Positions 5,976 through 6,292 of a stretch of DNA of 6,292 bases are shown here, one piece after another. Every line of letters begins with the position of its first letter. Within the stretch, counting starts at the first letter, position 1. Source of the stretch: an uncultured bacterium. Its GTDB lineage: Bacteria > Planctomycetota > DG-23 > SLPQ01. The position numbers and the translations under genes are program-made. A model generated the notes under the pieces. It made no database searches. It worked only from the letters and a program-made list of their open reading frames with translations, and was not told the DNA's origin. Where the stretch lies: positions 1-6,292 of the forward strand of contig CALMGO010000117.1 of the NCBI GenBank assembly GCA_937863625.1. Reading direction: 5' to 3'.

Positions 5976-6292
5976 CTACAACTTGAAATCGATGCGAAAC
6001 CAGTTCGAGATGCCTTCCGAGCGGTTTCTCGCCTGCATTTCGAAAATCGCCCTGAGCGACACGTTTACGCGTTTGTCGCTGCTTGTGAACTCAAATCCGG
6101 GGCCAACTGCGAAAACTTCAGACTTCATGTTGCTGTTTCGGCGCCCTTCAAATATGTCGTCAGTGACCTGCTTGTAGTAGTAGCCGCCTAGGCCGGCCTT
6201 GAATCTGTCTGAAAACATGTAATCTATCGAGTAATCGAAGTGAAACTCATCTCCGTAATCGTTCTTCCCGATCATCCCGGTTACGGGATCCA
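5976..6292 (-). CDS. Outer-membrane protein of the MetA-pathway phenol degradation (SphA-like) family, C-terminal part
   Basis: Only the last 104 residues lie in the window. The frame is open to the right edge and ends with TAG. The visible part begins DPVTGMIGKNDYGDEFHFDYSI and shows alternating aromatic and polar beta strands typical of an outer-membrane barrel. Segments such as GDEFHFDY, GLGGYYYKQVTDD, EVFAVGPGFEF and the ending WFRIDFKL match the C-terminal pattern of the Phenol_MetA_deg family (PF13557), recognised from memory. Members are thought to be outer-membrane channels for hydrophobic or aromatic compounds, but most are uncharacterised, so the name should not be read as proof of phenol catabolism. 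The signal peptide and promoter are outside the window. Nothing ties it functionally to ilvBN, which has its own promoter 72 bp downstream. Confidence 0.8.
   Translation of the reverse strand, partial: DPVTGMIGKNDYGDEFHFDYSIDYMFSDRFKAGLGGYYYKQVTDDIFEGRRNSNMKSEVFAVGPGFEFTSSDKRVNVSLRAIFEMQARNRSEGISNWFRIDFKL

Noticed and set aside
1..6292. Mobile element, CRISPR array, tRNA or rRNA
   Set aside because: No transposase, integrase, terminal repeats, regularly spaced repeat array or tRNA cloverleaf was seen on either strand.

Overview
The window is about 6.3 kb of moderately GC-rich DNA from a Gram-negative bacterium. The evidence for that is an outer-membrane beta-barrel protein, a lipoprotein-type periplasmic binding protein and a membrane histidine kinase with a periplasmic sensor domain. 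The phylum cannot be fixed from this sequence. The gene company is not that of E. coli: a phenol-degradation-type porin lies upstream of ilvBN, and a binding protein plus kinase pair lies downstream. A non-enteric proteobacterium or another Gram-negative lineage is likely. Every gene I can support is on the minus strand, so the account runs from high to low coordinates.

Right edge (6292 to 5976): the C-terminal part of an outer-membrane protein of the MetA-pathway phenol degradation (SphA-like) family, followed by a weak hairpin. Next, 5903 to 5669 is a complete amino-acid attenuator: a sigma70-type promoter (TTGACA, 16 bp, TAGCAT), a 33-residue leader peptide with seven valines, seven leucines and no isoleucine, competing RNA stems, and a strong intrinsic terminator with a 10-bp stem and a T tract. 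It controls ilvB and ilvN (5616 to 3618), which encode the catalytic and regulatory subunits of an E. coli AHAS I-type acetolactate synthase. Leader composition, the Gln at the substrate-preference position of IlvB and the ACT subunit all point to an enzyme tuned to valine and leucine synthesis.

A 470-bp gap (3617 to 3148) has no convincing gene. It holds a 14-nt direct repeat spaced 21 bp apart and several small inverted repeats. It must contain the 3' end of the ilv transcript and probably the promoter of the next operon.

Left half (3147 to 1): a two-gene unit of an ABC_sub_bind-type substrate-binding lipoprotein followed, 4 bp later, by a large sensor histidine kinase (TM, periplasmic domain, TM, HAMP, PAS, HisKA, HATPase). 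The kinase runs off the left edge. No transporter permease or ATPase is visible, so the binding protein may be a ligand-sensing partner of the kinase. No rRNA, tRNA, CRISPR array, insertion sequence or integrase was seen.
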